DNA of 32,685 nt from Acidobacteriota bacterium (lineage in GTDB: Bacteria; Acidobacteriota; Terriglobia; Terriglobales; Acidobacteriaceae), in contig JABCYV010000026.1 in assembly GCA_013290025.1 (NCBI GenBank), forward strand, positions 1-32,685, read 5' to 3'. This document shows, piece after piece, positions 16,120 to 24,862 of this stretch. Numbering within the stretch: the stretch's first letter is position 1; each line of letters opens with the position of its first letter. A model generated the notes under the pieces. It was not told the DNA's origin. It did no database searches and saw only the letters and a list, made by a program, of their open reading frames with translations. The translations under genes were made by a program, and so were the position numbers.

Positions 16120-17733
16120 TCACTGGGCATAGGGCGCCACCTGGATGGCGCTGTTGCGAGAATGTACCTGCGTATCATTGGACACGTACAGGACCAGCGC
16201 TACGCGTTCACCGTACCCGTGAAATTCATTCTCCTGCGCTTTGCGGTAGCTTGCAGCAAGTGATGCCATGATGTGCTGTCTCAGTTCGGAAGTGAACGAG
16301 AAGTTATCGTGGAACAATACTAGCCAGATACGGTGGTTGTGCAAAGCGCCAGACGTGAACAAGTTGGCTGGCGGGGGGGGCATGTAAGCCAATACATTTG
16401 GATCGTGGTTCTCGTCTCCGAACGCTGGATAGGTTACTTCTATATCCTGACCTGCAGTATTAATCCACCCGTTGTACCTCTCGCGGTAATAATCAAACAA
16501 AAGCCGTCCAGGCGCGACAAAGAAGATAATCGAGTCTCCTGGACGGGCTTGAGTCAGAAGGCAATCGGTCGCCATTCTCCATTCATGGTTGCGCGAGCGG
16601 AACTGGTAATAAGTTGGCAATGCGTACAGTGACAGGATGACGATGCCGACAACTGCAGTAGCCGCGGTCCATCTAGGCATTGAGTTAAGTCCAATGGCTA
16701 CCAACAGCGCCAGACCCGGCAGGCAGACGAGAAGGTACTTAGACACAAAAATAGGCTTCACTATCGACACGGCAACAGCCACAGCTATCGGGACAAGCAA
16801 CCAGGCAAATGGTACCCCGGATCGCCACGCCGCACATGACCTGCCAGACCGCCAGACTTTGACGCTGCACACGAGCATAACCAAGCAGGCTACGAAGTAG
16901 CTTATGAGCAGCGGTGCGCCTGGAAGCGCCTCCCTGAAGGTGGGGCGCGGGGAGCTGGGGCTGGTGACGGAGCTGATGTTGCCGGCAAGCAACCAAAAAA
17001 GACCAGCTATATCGCGCCACGTCGGCTTGGGTACCCAAGCGAGAGGCGCCATCGGCTCTCGCATTCTTGCGAACAGAAGAATGCCTAGGGGTATTACGAG
17101 GACACCGATCGTTGCAAAACTTGTGACAACTCGCCTCCAACGGCGTTCTCGCTTCGGGAGGAACAGCAGAGAGACGCAATGGGATGCTAAGACCAGTCCG
17201 GCAAACGCATGAACATACACCGCCAACACACTGGTCAGAACATAGGCGCACCAATTCCGCGCTGTTGGCTGTTCCACGCTCTTGACAAAAAACAAAGACG
17301 AAAGAGTGATCAGCAATACAACGAGGCTGTAGGCTCGGGCTTCCTGTGAAAACCGGATGTGAAAGCCATTGACGGCGATTAATAAACTGGCCATCAGTCC
17401 TACTTGAGCGTTCACAAGGCGCTTGCCGAGCATGTATAGCGGCGGTATTGTGGCGAGGCCCAGCAGCACAGAGAGGAGCCTCACAGTTGCCTCGCTGTTG
17501 CCGAGGCGCATCCATGCGTGCAACAGCGCGTAATACAAACTCGCATTCGAGTCTTGATGGAATACCACCCAGAGGACTGAGGCCCACGGCATTCGAGAGG
17601 TCCCTATGCTCCACATTTCGTCGAGGCAGAGGCTCATGCTGCCGAGAAACGGAAGCCTGAGCAGCAAGCCCGCGAGCAGAACAGCTCCCAGCAGCAGAAA
17701 CGTTTTGTTGTGCAGCGCAGTTTGTGTAGGCAT
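16120..17733 (-). CDS. GT39 (PMT/ArnT-like) membrane glycosyltransferase
   Basis: This is a polytopic enzyme predicted to transfer a sugar from a polyprenyl phosphate donor at the periplasmic face. After the first helix it has LCLDEMWSIGTSRM, the Asp-Glu loop typical of the PMT/ArnT superfamily. SLYYALLHAWMRLGNSEATVRL and FHIRFSQEARAYSLVVL follow, both familiar in GT39 proteins. About ten membrane segments precede a soluble C-terminal region. The start is not certain: ATG 17733 (MPTQTALHNK) is used, and the frame stays open to GTG 17790. A run of eight G (16373-16380) encodes PPPP in the C-terminal part and is a possible slippage site. It is followed by another membrane protein gene, so the pair may act together on decoration of the polymer. 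Confidence 0.8.
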   Translation of the reverse strand: MPTQTALHNKTFLLLGAVLLAGLLLRLPFLGSMSLCLDEMWSIGTSRMPWASVLWVVFHQDSNASLYYALLHAWMRLGNSEATVRLLSVLLGLATIPPLYMLGKRLVNAQVGLMASLLIAVNGFHIRFSQEARAYSLVVLLITLSSLFFVKSVEQPTARNWCAYVLTSVLAVYVHAFAGLVLASHCVSLLFLPKRERRWRRVVTSFATIGVLVIPLGILLFARMREPMAPLAWVPKPTWRDIAGLFWLLAGNISSVTSPSSPRPTFREALPGAPLLISYFVACLVMLVCSVKVWRSGRSCAAWRSGVPFAWLLVPIAVAVAVSIVKPIFVSKYLLVCLPGLALLVAIGLNSMPRWTAATAVVGIVILSLYALPTYYQFRSRNHEWRMATDCLLTQARPGDSIIFFVAPGRLLFDYYRERYNGWINTAGQDIEVTYPAFGDENHDPNVLAYMPPPPANLFTSGALHNHRIWLVLFHDNFSFTSELRQHIMASLAASYRKAQENEFHGYGERVALVLYVSNDTQVHSRNSAIQVAPYAQ

Positions 17734-17874
17734 CGAAGTCGGCTCTGGACAGCGCACGTTTTCCCCGCATCCCATGTTTTGATTGCACACCGGTTTCCGA
17801 CTGGCTAAGCTTCTTAATTCGCGCCACTACATCTCTGGTGATACTAATGCGCGGGGCTTGCTGTGGCAGCAAGC

Positions 17875-19101
17875 TCATGCATCGATTTCTACCTGACGGC
17901 TGAAAGCGCGAAGCAAGTCGACCCCGTCCCACACGCGAGAAAACATTAACGACTTGCCAAGCGCGACAACTCTGTCAATTGCGCGTGTGGGCAGGCTGTG
18001 CGCGAATTCGTCCAGTTCAGCACGGTCAAACCCAAATACTGACATGGTCTGGTCTTTTGGTTGGATGAGCGGCAAAAAGTCCTGAAGTCGTTCACACTCG
18101 CGTTCGAGGAACATTCCGCCTCCGCAATGCAGCTCGCGAAACCGTTTCGCGTCGCTCTTGAGGTGTGCGCGTGAGGGTACCTCGTCGACTGAAGAAAGAA
18201 TCGTATCAACCTCGCCCTGCGCGGCATAAGCGTACATTGTCGTCAATCTTGTAATGCTGGCGGCTGCGGGACGATGTACTCCGCGTTCGGCCACGTATGC
18301 CTTGAGGGCCGGCCAGAACCGCTGCTTGGCGTCGTCAATTTCCCACGACGCACCGATCCACACGATCATGCGAGGTGATGAACATGCCATCTGATCGAAC
18401 CAGAACGAGTCCGCAAAGAAGTCCCTTATCAACTGGCGGAAACCTGGCTCATCCTGTCGAAGCACCGCCCTAGCTTTCATGGCAGCAAACGAAAACCGGT
18501 CAGCGAAAACGATTTCGGTAGCAAGCGGCGGCAACGGCACCTGCCGCAAACGTGAAATCGCCTGATCGCCGCCCCACAGTACACGGATCTGACACTTTGC
18601 GGATAAGGCCTGCGCCAAACCCTCCTCGTGCTCGAAAGACAAGACTAGGCTGCGGTCCCGAACGGCGGCAAATTCCGGACATGCAAGGAGATGGTTCAAA
18701 GTGGCCATCAACCGCATCGCTTGCTCTCCACGACGCGTTGAGACGCGTACGATGTTCAGATTGCCGGCCAACAGCGCCAGAAACCACGAATATATGAAGA
18801 TCGAATCGACGTTTGACGGCGCAAAATGCAGAGCAACTCCCCGGGGCAGGAACACCCGGTCGCCGCGCTCGGCGTTGAACTGGTCCTTCATCTCGGCAAT
18901 GCGTGTTCTTCGCATCCAATGTCCGAGCGCCATTAGTTCGGGATGCGAACGCATACTTGCATCTCTTAGAATCGCGTGGGAGAACGCCGCGATGAAAGCG
19001 ACGACCTCGGGTGCGAACGGCTGCAGGGGACGCATATGATCCATCCGCTGAAGATGTCCCGTCCAATTTTCCTCGGAAGGATACGGTGCCAGAATCTCCA
19101 C
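17875..19101 (-). CDS. LuxC-like acyl-CoA/acyl-protein reductase
   Basis: This NADPH-dependent reductase family turns an activated acyl group into the aldehyde. In luminous bacteria LuxC is the reductase of the fatty acid reductase complex. The sequence has an aldehyde dehydrogenase-like core, with GVALHFAPSNVDSIFIYSWF (about 89-108), VLWGGDQAISRLRQV (about 174-188) and the catalytic Cys at 240 in WFDQMACSSPRM, a match to the LuxC CSSP motif. Its 408 residues are somewhat short for LuxC (about 480). The start is GTG 19101, 3 nt after the luxE-like stop and preceded by GGAGAGG, so coupling is likely. It ends an ACP-SDR-ligase-LuxE-LuxC series with no luxA or luxB. The product probably feeds sugar modification, but the acyl substrate is unknown. 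Confidence 0.87.
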   Translation of the reverse strand: MEILAPYPSEENWTGHLQRMDHMRPLQPFAPEVVAFIAAFSHAILRDASMRSHPELMALGHWMRRTRIAEMKDQFNAERGDRVFLPRGVALHFAPSNVDSIFIYSWFLALLAGNLNIVRVSTRRGEQAMRLMATLNHLLACPEFAAVRDRSLVLSFEHEEGLAQALSAKCQIRVLWGGDQAISRLRQVPLPPLATEIVFADRFSFAAMKARAVLRQDEPGFRQLIRDFFADSFWFDQMACSSPRMIVWIGASWEIDDAKQRFWPALKAYVAERGVHRPAAASITRLTTMYAYAAQGEVDTILSSVDEVPSRAHLKSDAKRFRELHCGGGMFLERECERLQDFLPLIQPKDQTMSVFGFDRAELDEFAHSLPTRAIDRVVALGKSLMFSRVWDGVDLLRAFSRQVEIDA

Positions 19102-19104
19102 GGG

Positions 19105-20199
19105 TCAGAGCCTCTCCTGATAAGTATCACTGCAGCCCCTCAATTCGGCGTGCGGAAGACGGCCTTCCACCATAAAATACTTACCTTTGCGGTCACAGGG
19201 ACAATCATCCTCCCCTAAGATGAGGCCGAGATCTTCGGTAAGAAGCACGTGTCCCGGATAACTCCTGGGAATATTACTCATCAACTGCAACAGCCCGCGG
19301 GCGCCAAAGGGCAACGGCCGGAATGTTTCGGGATGCCGAATGAGTACGTCCGCGTAAGCAGGCGCATGAAGATTACCTTCTGCGCATTCGATAAAAATCG
19401 AACCTGTTTGCTCCACCAATCCGTAGTAGTTGTAGACGTGCCTAACACCCAACTGATCGCGCATGCACCTTTTGAATTCTTCATTGGAGACTTGCTGGTC
19501 TGTCAGCTTCTTCCACCCACCGCCGTGGATGAGGATTCCATCGCTCAAATCGAGTTTTCCACGCTTTAGGCTTTCCTGGTAAAAATACTGCCAAATGATG
19601 AACGTGAAGCCGAAGACGAGGAGGGTCTCACCCTTATGCCGGGAAGTGAAATCCTGAAGCGCGTCCCAGTTCACTTCCATTGCGTCGTTCAGCAAATAAA
19701 GATGATCACAGCCAAGTTGGGAGAAGCCCCGGACAGCCGCAGCGCGAGCTGAAAATGCTTCTCGCTGGTTGATGGTGTTGACATTGTCGACGATGACCAT
19801 GGGAACTCGCTTAGAACCGAGCAAAGACTTCATAATGGAGAGCAGTGCTCGTGTCTGTGCTCCCGCCGTTGACATGTCAAGGAATACCTTCGAGTGTCCT
19901 TGCGAGCTAGTCCCGCTTGAGTGCATTGTCTTTACGATCTCGGTAGGCGGAACACTCACCAGATCAATAGTTTTGAAGAGACGCACAGGTATTGCCGGCA
20001 GTTCCTCGATTGAGCGAAAAAGAGTCTGACCCGCGAAGGCCGCGCTCAGAATGCGGCGATACGGCTCACAGTGTTCAGCATGCCAGTGTGTAAGCTCGTT
20101 AAGCTCATTCAGCAAACGTGCGCGCTTGCTGCTTGCAAGCTCATCATATGGAGCTGCGGCAACCGACATTGTCTCTGACGGATGAATTGCGGAGATCAC
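19105..20199 (-). CDS. LuxE-like acyl-protein synthetase
   Basis: This ATP-dependent enzyme of the ANL-related LuxE family activates a carboxylic acid as acyl-AMP and passes it to a protein or to its partner LuxC. Motifs include MHSSGTSSQGHSKVFLD (nucleotide-binding loop, about residues 91-107), YNYYGLVEQTGSIF and ILIHGGGWKKLTD. The C-terminal acyl-accepting Cys is present in AELRGCSDTYQERL, about residue 356. Its 364 residues are normal for LuxE. The GTG start at 20199 overlaps the ligase TGA (GTGA, 4 nt), which favours it over ATG 20169. It sits directly before the LuxC-like gene, the same order of partners as in fatty acid reductase systems. Since a separate AMP-forming ligase is encoded just upstream, two acid-activating enzymes serve this module. 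Confidence 0.87.
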   Translation of the reverse strand: MISAIHPSETMSVAAAPYDELASSKRARLLNELNELTHWHAEHCEPYRRILSAAFAGQTLFRSIEELPAIPVRLFKTIDLVSVPPTEIVKTMHSSGTSSQGHSKVFLDMSTAGAQTRALLSIMKSLLGSKRVPMVIVDNVNTINQREAFSARAAAVRGFSQLGCDHLYLLNDAMEVNWDALQDFTSRHKGETLLVFGFTFIIWQYFYQESLKRGKLDLSDGILIHGGGWKKLTDQQVSNEEFKRCMRDQLGVRHVYNYYGLVEQTGSIFIECAEGNLHAPAYADVLIRHPETFRPLPFGARGLLQLMSNIPRSYPGHVLLTEDLGLILGEDDCPCDRKGKYFMVEGRLPHAELRGCSDTYQERL

Positions 20200-21596
20200 A
20201 GCGCCAAACGCGTGCCCAGGCTTTCGGCAAGAGCGGGATAATCGATTTTGCCGGTGATGGTCTGCGGAAGTGGTTCGATGCAGAGTACTCGGTAAGCCGT
20301 CTGGTGTAAGCCATAAATGCCGCTCAGGACTTCTACGACGGGCGTCTTATCGCTAGCGCGCTCCAGGGCAACAAGCAAGTTATCATCACTGCCGACGCAC
20401 GCCACAGAGTTGCCCGTCCTCTGCCGAAGCATGGCCTCGATGTCGTCGAGGTTGAAACGCTGACCGAAGATCTTAACGAACCGTTTCATACGGCCAACTA
20501 TGTAAAAAAAGCCGTCTTGATCTCGTCTGGCCACGTCGCCAGTGTGTAGTTCACCGCCAAGTTGGTCTCCTTTGGCGAGATCGGATTCATCCTCGGCATA
20601 ACCCAGCATGACATTGGGACCGCGGTAGATCAGCTCACCAGAACTCGGATCGAGGGTCATCGTGCCGCCGGGGATGGGTTTACCAATTGATCCAATTCTT
20701 GACGCCAACAGTTCGGGGGGAACATAGGATATTCGAGCTGTCGCTTCCGTCTGGCCATACATGACGAAGAACCGCCAGCCCCGTTGCGATGCAATGGAAT
20801 GAATTTCTTCAATATAGCGCGGATCAAGACGGCCACCTGCTTGGGTCAGAGTGCGTACACTCGCCAGGTTGTCGCTCTTCAGCAACCCCATCCTTAGTAG
20901 CATCTGGTAGGTGTACGGAACTCCGACAAAGGAAGATGCTCGGTGCTGGCAAAAGAAGGTCCAGAAGTCACGCTCGGCTACGCTCTTGTCAGTCAGTAGA
21001 ATGGCGGCGCCCGTCAGGAGGTGACTGTTGATGACTGACAGACCGTAAGCGTACGACATCGGGAGGCTCGTGATCGGCCGTTCCTCATGGTTCAGGGAGA
21101 GGTATTCGGCGATTGAGGCTGCGTTGGCGGCCACATTGCCGTACGAAAGACGCACGAGCTTAGGGCTGCCCGTCGATCCCGAGGTTGACAGCAAAAGCGC
21201 CAGGTCGGAGTGAATTAATCGCTCGCATACCCGATCTCGGAGTAACAGGCAACGATCGGCACTAACGGGGTGATACAGCGGAAGCCGGCTGTTTCCGGTG
21301 GCGCTGAAGATCCAGTCAGGCGCGTATTTCTGGACAATTCTTTCAGCGAGCGACTGCGCCAGGTTCCCGTCCAGCAAGATGACGGCATCCTGCGACTGCA
21401 AAGCAGCCAAATAGGCCACCAGCGACTCCGGCGAGTTTTGACACAGTAACAGCCCAAGCCCTTTGCAAGATCGTTGCGGCAAGCTGCGTTTCCACGACCC
21501 TATGCGGCTGCGCACATCACCATAGGTCCATACACGACCCTCTGAGCCGATACATGCGATACGATCTCCGGGGTGGTCGTTATACCAGAAACTCAT
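20196..21596 (-). CDS. AMP-forming acyl-CoA/acyl-ACP ligase (ANL superfamily)
   Basis: This enzyme activates a carboxylic acid with ATP and transfers it to a thiol, here most likely the adjacent acyl carrier protein. The P-loop LLSTSGSTGSPKLVRLSYGN lies near residues 136-155. The aromatic/acid motif MYGQTEATARISY follows, then GDVARRDQDGFFYIVGRMKRFVKIFGQ with the hinge, and TITGKIDY with the catalytic lysine near the C-terminus. Its 466 residues are slightly short for the family. The start is ATG 21596, overlapping the SDR stop as ATGA, and the C-terminus overlaps LuxE by 4 nt, so it is tightly coupled on both sides. It resembles ligases of O-antigen and exosortase-associated polysaccharide loci. 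The acid it uses cannot be read from sequence. Confidence 0.9.
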   Translation of the reverse strand: MSFWYNDHPGDRIACIGSEGRVWTYGDVRSRIGSWKRSLPQRSCKGLGLLLCQNSPESLVAYLAALQSQDAVILLDGNLAQSLAERIVQKYAPDWIFSATGNSRLPLYHPVSADRCLLLRDRVCERLIHSDLALLLSTSGSTGSPKLVRLSYGNVAANAASIAEYLSLNHEERPITSLPMSYAYGLSVINSHLLTGAAILLTDKSVAERDFWTFFCQHRASSFVGVPYTYQMLLRMGLLKSDNLASVRTLTQAGGRLDPRYIEEIHSIASQRGWRFFVMYGQTEATARISYVPPELLASRIGSIGKPIPGGTMTLDPSSGELIYRGPNVMLGYAEDESDLAKGDQLGGELHTGDVARRDQDGFFYIVGRMKRFVKIFGQRFNLDDIEAMLRQRTGNSVACVGSDDNLLVALERASDKTPVVEVLSGIYGLHQTAYRVLCIEPLPQTITGKIDYPALAESLGTRLAL

Positions 21597-22336
21597 ACCC
21601 ACATCCCGCCATCGATGCCAATAATCTGGCCGGTCACATACGACGCCAGGTCCGACGCAAGGAACGTGATCACACGCGCCACCTCTTCAGGCTCGCCGAC
21701 ACGCCCCAACTTTATGGAGCTCTGCAACTGCTGCATTTTTGCGGAAGGGATGTCGGCGATCATATCGGTCTTGATGATGCCAGGAGCTACAGCATTAACT
21801 CGGATGCCGTGCGCGGCGAGCTCGCGAGCCGCAGACTTCGTAGCCCCAATAACCGCTGCTTTACTGGCGGCATAGATCAGGTTGCCCTCGTTCCCGGTGC
21901 GGCCGATGAGCGAGGTCACGTTTACGATCGCGCCCGACTTCTGGCGCATCATCAGTCGCGACGCAGATTGCATGAGCCTGATGACACTGTAACTGTTGGT
22001 CCGCATAACCTCATCAAGTTGCGCGTCACTGATCATGCCAATCAAAGCTTCCTTTAGCACACCTGCATTGTTGACCAGCACGTCCAGCCGCCCGCAGGTT
22101 TTGTGCACCTCATGAAACGCGGCCTTGATTGACTGTGGATCCGAAACGTCCATTGGAACAATGTGCACTGGGCCGTTACCGATTGCGCGGACCTCCTCCG
22201 CAGGTGGTTCCAATGCCTCACGCGACCGGGCACTCAGCACAACGGCCGCTCCGCTTCTGGCAGCTTCGAGGGCCGTAGCGCGGCCAATTCCACGAGAAGC
22301 GCCGGTAATCCACGCAATTTTGTCAGCCAGTATCAC
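21593..22336 (-). CDS. SDR-family oxidoreductase, 3-oxoacyl-ACP reductase-like (FabG-like)
   Basis: This is a classical short-chain dehydrogenase of 247 residues with everything needed for catalysis: the cofactor loop TGASRGIG (11-18), NNAG (about 89-92), Ser142 in VTSLIGR, and Tyr155/Lys159 in YAASK. The C-terminal IIGIDGGMWV is typical of FabG-like proteins. It probably reduces or oxidises a hydroxyl/keto group on an ACP-bound acyl chain. The start is GTG 22336 with AAAAGG about 8 nt upstream. It overlaps the ligase gene (ATGA). The gap of 131 nt to the ACP gene holds no visible gene. Confidence 0.9.
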   Translation of the reverse strand: MILADKIAWITGASRGIGRATALEAARSGAAVVLSARSREALEPPAEEVRAIGNGPVHIVPMDVSDPQSIKAAFHEVHKTCGRLDVLVNNAGVLKEALIGMISDAQLDEVMRTNSYSVIRLMQSASRLMMRQKSGAIVNVTSLIGRTGNEGNLIYAASKAAVIGATKSAARELAAHGIRVNAVAPGIIKTDMIADIPSAKMQQLQSSIKLGRVGEPEEVARVITFLASDLASYVTGQIIGIDGGMWV

Positions 22337-22467
22337 TTAAAGAACCTTTTTTGTTCGTGCCGGCCCAACTCGCGGTCGCGTTTCTTGAGCGCCTAGCGCG
22401 ACATGCTCGAAAAAACCGAATGTGTCGAACTCAGGGTGGCTATGAAGTTCACCTTCGGCGAATGTTG

Positions 22468-22707
22468 TTAAATCTGTATCCCGTACTTTCTGAGTATCTC
22501 CTTGGCCTTGCCGTAACTGCTCATCCCCAGGAGATCGTCTGTGTCCATTGTCAGGTTGAAGCTGGAATCAATGGCAGCGACCAGCGCCATGTGTGCGATT
22601 GAATCCCATTTCGTCGTTCCGTAGCTGGTTTCGTCGGTGATCTGATCTTCTGGAAGAGAAAGCACTTCACAAAAAGCAGCTCGCAGCGTCATTTCGTTTT
22701 CTGACAT
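22468..22707 (-). CDS. Acyl carrier protein
   Basis: This 79-residue acidic helical protein carries acyl groups on a phosphopantetheine arm. The attachment serine is Ser36 in KWDSIAHM, a variant of the usual DSL motif with Ile in place of Leu. The C-terminal DTDDLLGMSSYGKAKEIL matches the third and fourth helices of ACPs in O-antigen loci. The start is certain: AGGAGG at 22713-22718 lies 5 nt before ATG 22707. It heads the acyl module and has the strongest ribosome binding site in that part, as expected for a protein needed in excess. It is a dedicated carrier, not the housekeeping AcpP, judging by motif and context. Confidence 0.92.
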   Translation of the reverse strand: MSENEMTLRAAFCEVLSLPEDQITDETSYGTTKWDSIAHMALVAAIDSSFNLTMDTDDLLGMSSYGKAKEILRKYGIQI

Positions 22708-22772
22708 GTCAACCTCCTGGATTTAGCAACCGCCGCATCTCCGCCAGAAACCCGAGGAGGCGACCCGCATTT

Positions 22773-24806
22773 CTACCGGGAAATTGTCTGCCCGGTTTCT
22801 GCCGAGAGCAGAGACTCCGCATCCACTTCTCGTTCGGCAAGTTCGGTGATAATAGTGACGGGCAACTCTGAACGCCCCCGAACAGAAGTGCATAAGCCAA
22901 GAAAGACTGATCCGTAGCTTCGTGACATGGGGGCTGTGTCCGCCGTGAGGGCCAGGTGCACAGGGGCGCTGACGACCATTGACACCGAAGAGGGCCCCTC
23001 GAAATGACAGGAAACGGTTTGCCCTTCAGCTTGTCGAACCGCTACAGTCCAAGACGAAGCAATGTGCAGATTCAGTTCGAACTCGTGCTCTCCGGCGCCT
23101 AAAAGCATGTCTTCAATGAAGATCCTTCCCTCACACAGCCGCAAGCGACGAGAATGCGTGACCTTGCGTTCGCCGTATCCGGAGTGAGAAGCAGCAAGCG
23201 AGATGCCAGAAGATGTCAATTCCGATTCAATGGGCGAGACTCGCGCTTCGTTCCCAATGTGGAACAAGCGTTGGGGCTGCCACGAGATTCTATTTTGTTC
23301 TATTCCATCTACAAGAACGGTGTTGTGTGCCCCAGTGGACCGAAAATAATTACGTGTCTTCCAGTCGCGAGAGTACGCTCCAGTACCGGAATCGCCGAAC
23401 AGCTCCTCGCCATTCACTCGCAGGACGACGCTTAGCTTGTCGTTGTGAGTGTGGGACCCTTTTCCGCCGGCCCCGTTTGGAATCGCGAAAAACAAGACTT
23501 CCAGATTGTTGTGGCGACCAATGGCAACGCCAGACTCGGGGAATACAGCAACGCTGTCATGGGCGCGGTTTGACAACGACGGATCTTTTGGCGACCTTTC
23601 CCTTAATAGTGGTCGGGGTGGTCTTGTTAGTCCATACCACAATGAATCATCAAACGCGAAAGCATCAAAGTCACCAAACAGGGCACTCCCGATGCCAAGG
23701 AAGTTGGAAATCGCTAGCGAATGCCTCCGAGAGGACGATACCTCAAGCATCTGGTCAAGATCATCCAGAAGCAGTTCCACCCGGCCATCATCACAATCCC
23801 CAATATGAGGTATCCTACCCATTGGATCGACTAAGGCCGCGGCGAATCCATACATCTTCCGTAATCGCTCGACAAATGCCGCGTCGGCATTAGCGCCAGC
23901 TTGTTTGATCAGCAGAAGGGCGCAGGTAAACATCTGGGCTACCAGGACATGGTAACCAGTCGACGCTTCGTAGTCTGCGCCATCGTCGTATGTCTGGTGG
24001 AGAATTTCCTTTTCAACAAGTGATTGATAGTGCTGTCGTCGCACTTTCATTCCGATCCCGTCGAGAAACGTCGTGAGGCACAGCAACCCGACAATATTAC
24101 TGAGATAGTGATTGCTGCGGCTGAGATATGAAAATTCCAAGTGCCCTTCTATGTACAGCAAGTGCTGCCACAAGGAGCGAGTGACCTTTTCGAGCCACGC
24201 CTGCTCGTCTTCTCGGATGGGCCACAGCAGGTCGAGCAGCAAGCAAATGCTGATCGCTCGAAGCGCCACTTCCATGGCGATCGTCCAGTTCACGCCCACT
24301 CCGACCGGGTTGTGATCGATCCAATGCGACACGAGTGAAATGGCGCGATCTCGGTAGCTTCGCTCGTTCGTGAGCCGATGAGCTTTGGCGAGAACCGGCA
24401 AGAACTGCAACCGAGAAAGCTCCCAGGGAACTTTCACGTCGGAGCCGTCATGCGCGACGATTTGGATGAGCGATGCATCCATTTCTGGCCAACGCCTTCC
24501 AGATACAAAATCACAATTCCAATCGGGCAGCATGCCAAGGTTTACGGCACCACATCCCAGGACCGGGAACCGCCCTTCTAGGAGCAAATCAGCAGAACCA
24601 ATGAAAGTTCTACGCGCGGTTTCACTGCAGAGTTGGCCCGATGCCCGGAAGTAGCCGATGGGGCGGAAAAGAACTGGACAGGTTCCCTGCTTCAGCTTTC
24701 CTAGAGCTTGCTTTTTCTGCCACCCTTTCCTGGCACGCCACACCGCCTCGCGTACCAGATCAAGGGGACATTCACTGCGGAGAAGAGGATAAAGGGGGAG
24801 GCGCAT
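22773..24806 (-). CDS. Heparinase II/III-like polysaccharide lyase
   Basis: This predicted polysaccharide lyase cuts uronic acid-containing chains by beta-elimination. The N-terminal (alpha/alpha) toroid shows NWTIAMEVALRAISICLLL and SNHYLSNIVGLLCL. YEASTGYHVLVAQMF comes next and carries the likely catalytic Tyr. The C-terminal beta domain has KGSHTHNDKLSVVLRVNGEE, the His-rich motif of the Hepar_II_III family, and FGDSGTGAYS. Its 677 residues are normal. No signal peptide is visible (MRLPLYPLLRSEC), so export is unclear. Such lyases in export loci trim or clear the polymer. The finding implies a uronic acid in the repeat unit, in line with the amidotransferase nearby, but the linkage is unknown. 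It is separated from the ACP gene by 65 nt. Confidence 0.87.
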   Translation of the reverse strand: MRLPLYPLLRSECPLDLVREAVWRARKGWQKKQALGKLKQGTCPVLFRPIGYFRASGQLCSETARRTFIGSADLLLEGRFPVLGCGAVNLGMLPDWNCDFVSGRRWPEMDASLIQIVAHDGSDVKVPWELSRLQFLPVLAKAHRLTNERSYRDRAISLVSHWIDHNPVGVGVNWTIAMEVALRAISICLLLDLLWPIREDEQAWLEKVTRSLWQHLLYIEGHLEFSYLSRSNHYLSNIVGLLCLTTFLDGIGMKVRRQHYQSLVEKEILHQTYDDGADYEASTGYHVLVAQMFTCALLLIKQAGANADAAFVERLRKMYGFAAALVDPMGRIPHIGDCDDGRVELLLDDLDQMLEVSSSRRHSLAISNFLGIGSALFGDFDAFAFDDSLWYGLTRPPRPLLRERSPKDPSLSNRAHDSVAVFPESGVAIGRHNNLEVLFFAIPNGAGGKGSHTHNDKLSVVLRVNGEELFGDSGTGAYSRDWKTRNYFRSTGAHNTVLVDGIEQNRISWQPQRLFHIGNEARVSPIESELTSSGISLAASHSGYGERKVTHSRRLRLCEGRIFIEDMLLGAGEHEFELNLHIASSWTVAVRQAEGQTVSCHFEGPSSVSMVVSAPVHLALTADTAPMSRSYGSVFLGLCTSVRGRSELPVTIITELAEREVDAESLLSAETGQTISR

Positions 24807-24862
24807 ATTTTCATTCGGCGGTACACCGCCTCAGAGCAAAACCAAATCAGGTTTGTGAGAAA

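Noticed and set aside
16739..17932. 397-codon minus-strand frame
   Set aside because: It is antiparallel in frame only to the GT39 gene, with no family features; the GT39 frame has clear motifs and membrane segments.
17875..20199. A bioluminescence (lux) operon
   Set aside because: LuxC- and LuxE-like proteins are present, but no luciferase alpha/beta or LuxD gene is in the window, and the context is polysaccharide synthesis.
23213..23893. 226-codon plus-strand frame
   Set aside because: It lies wholly within the lyase gene, which has conserved motifs; the plus-strand translation resembles nothing.
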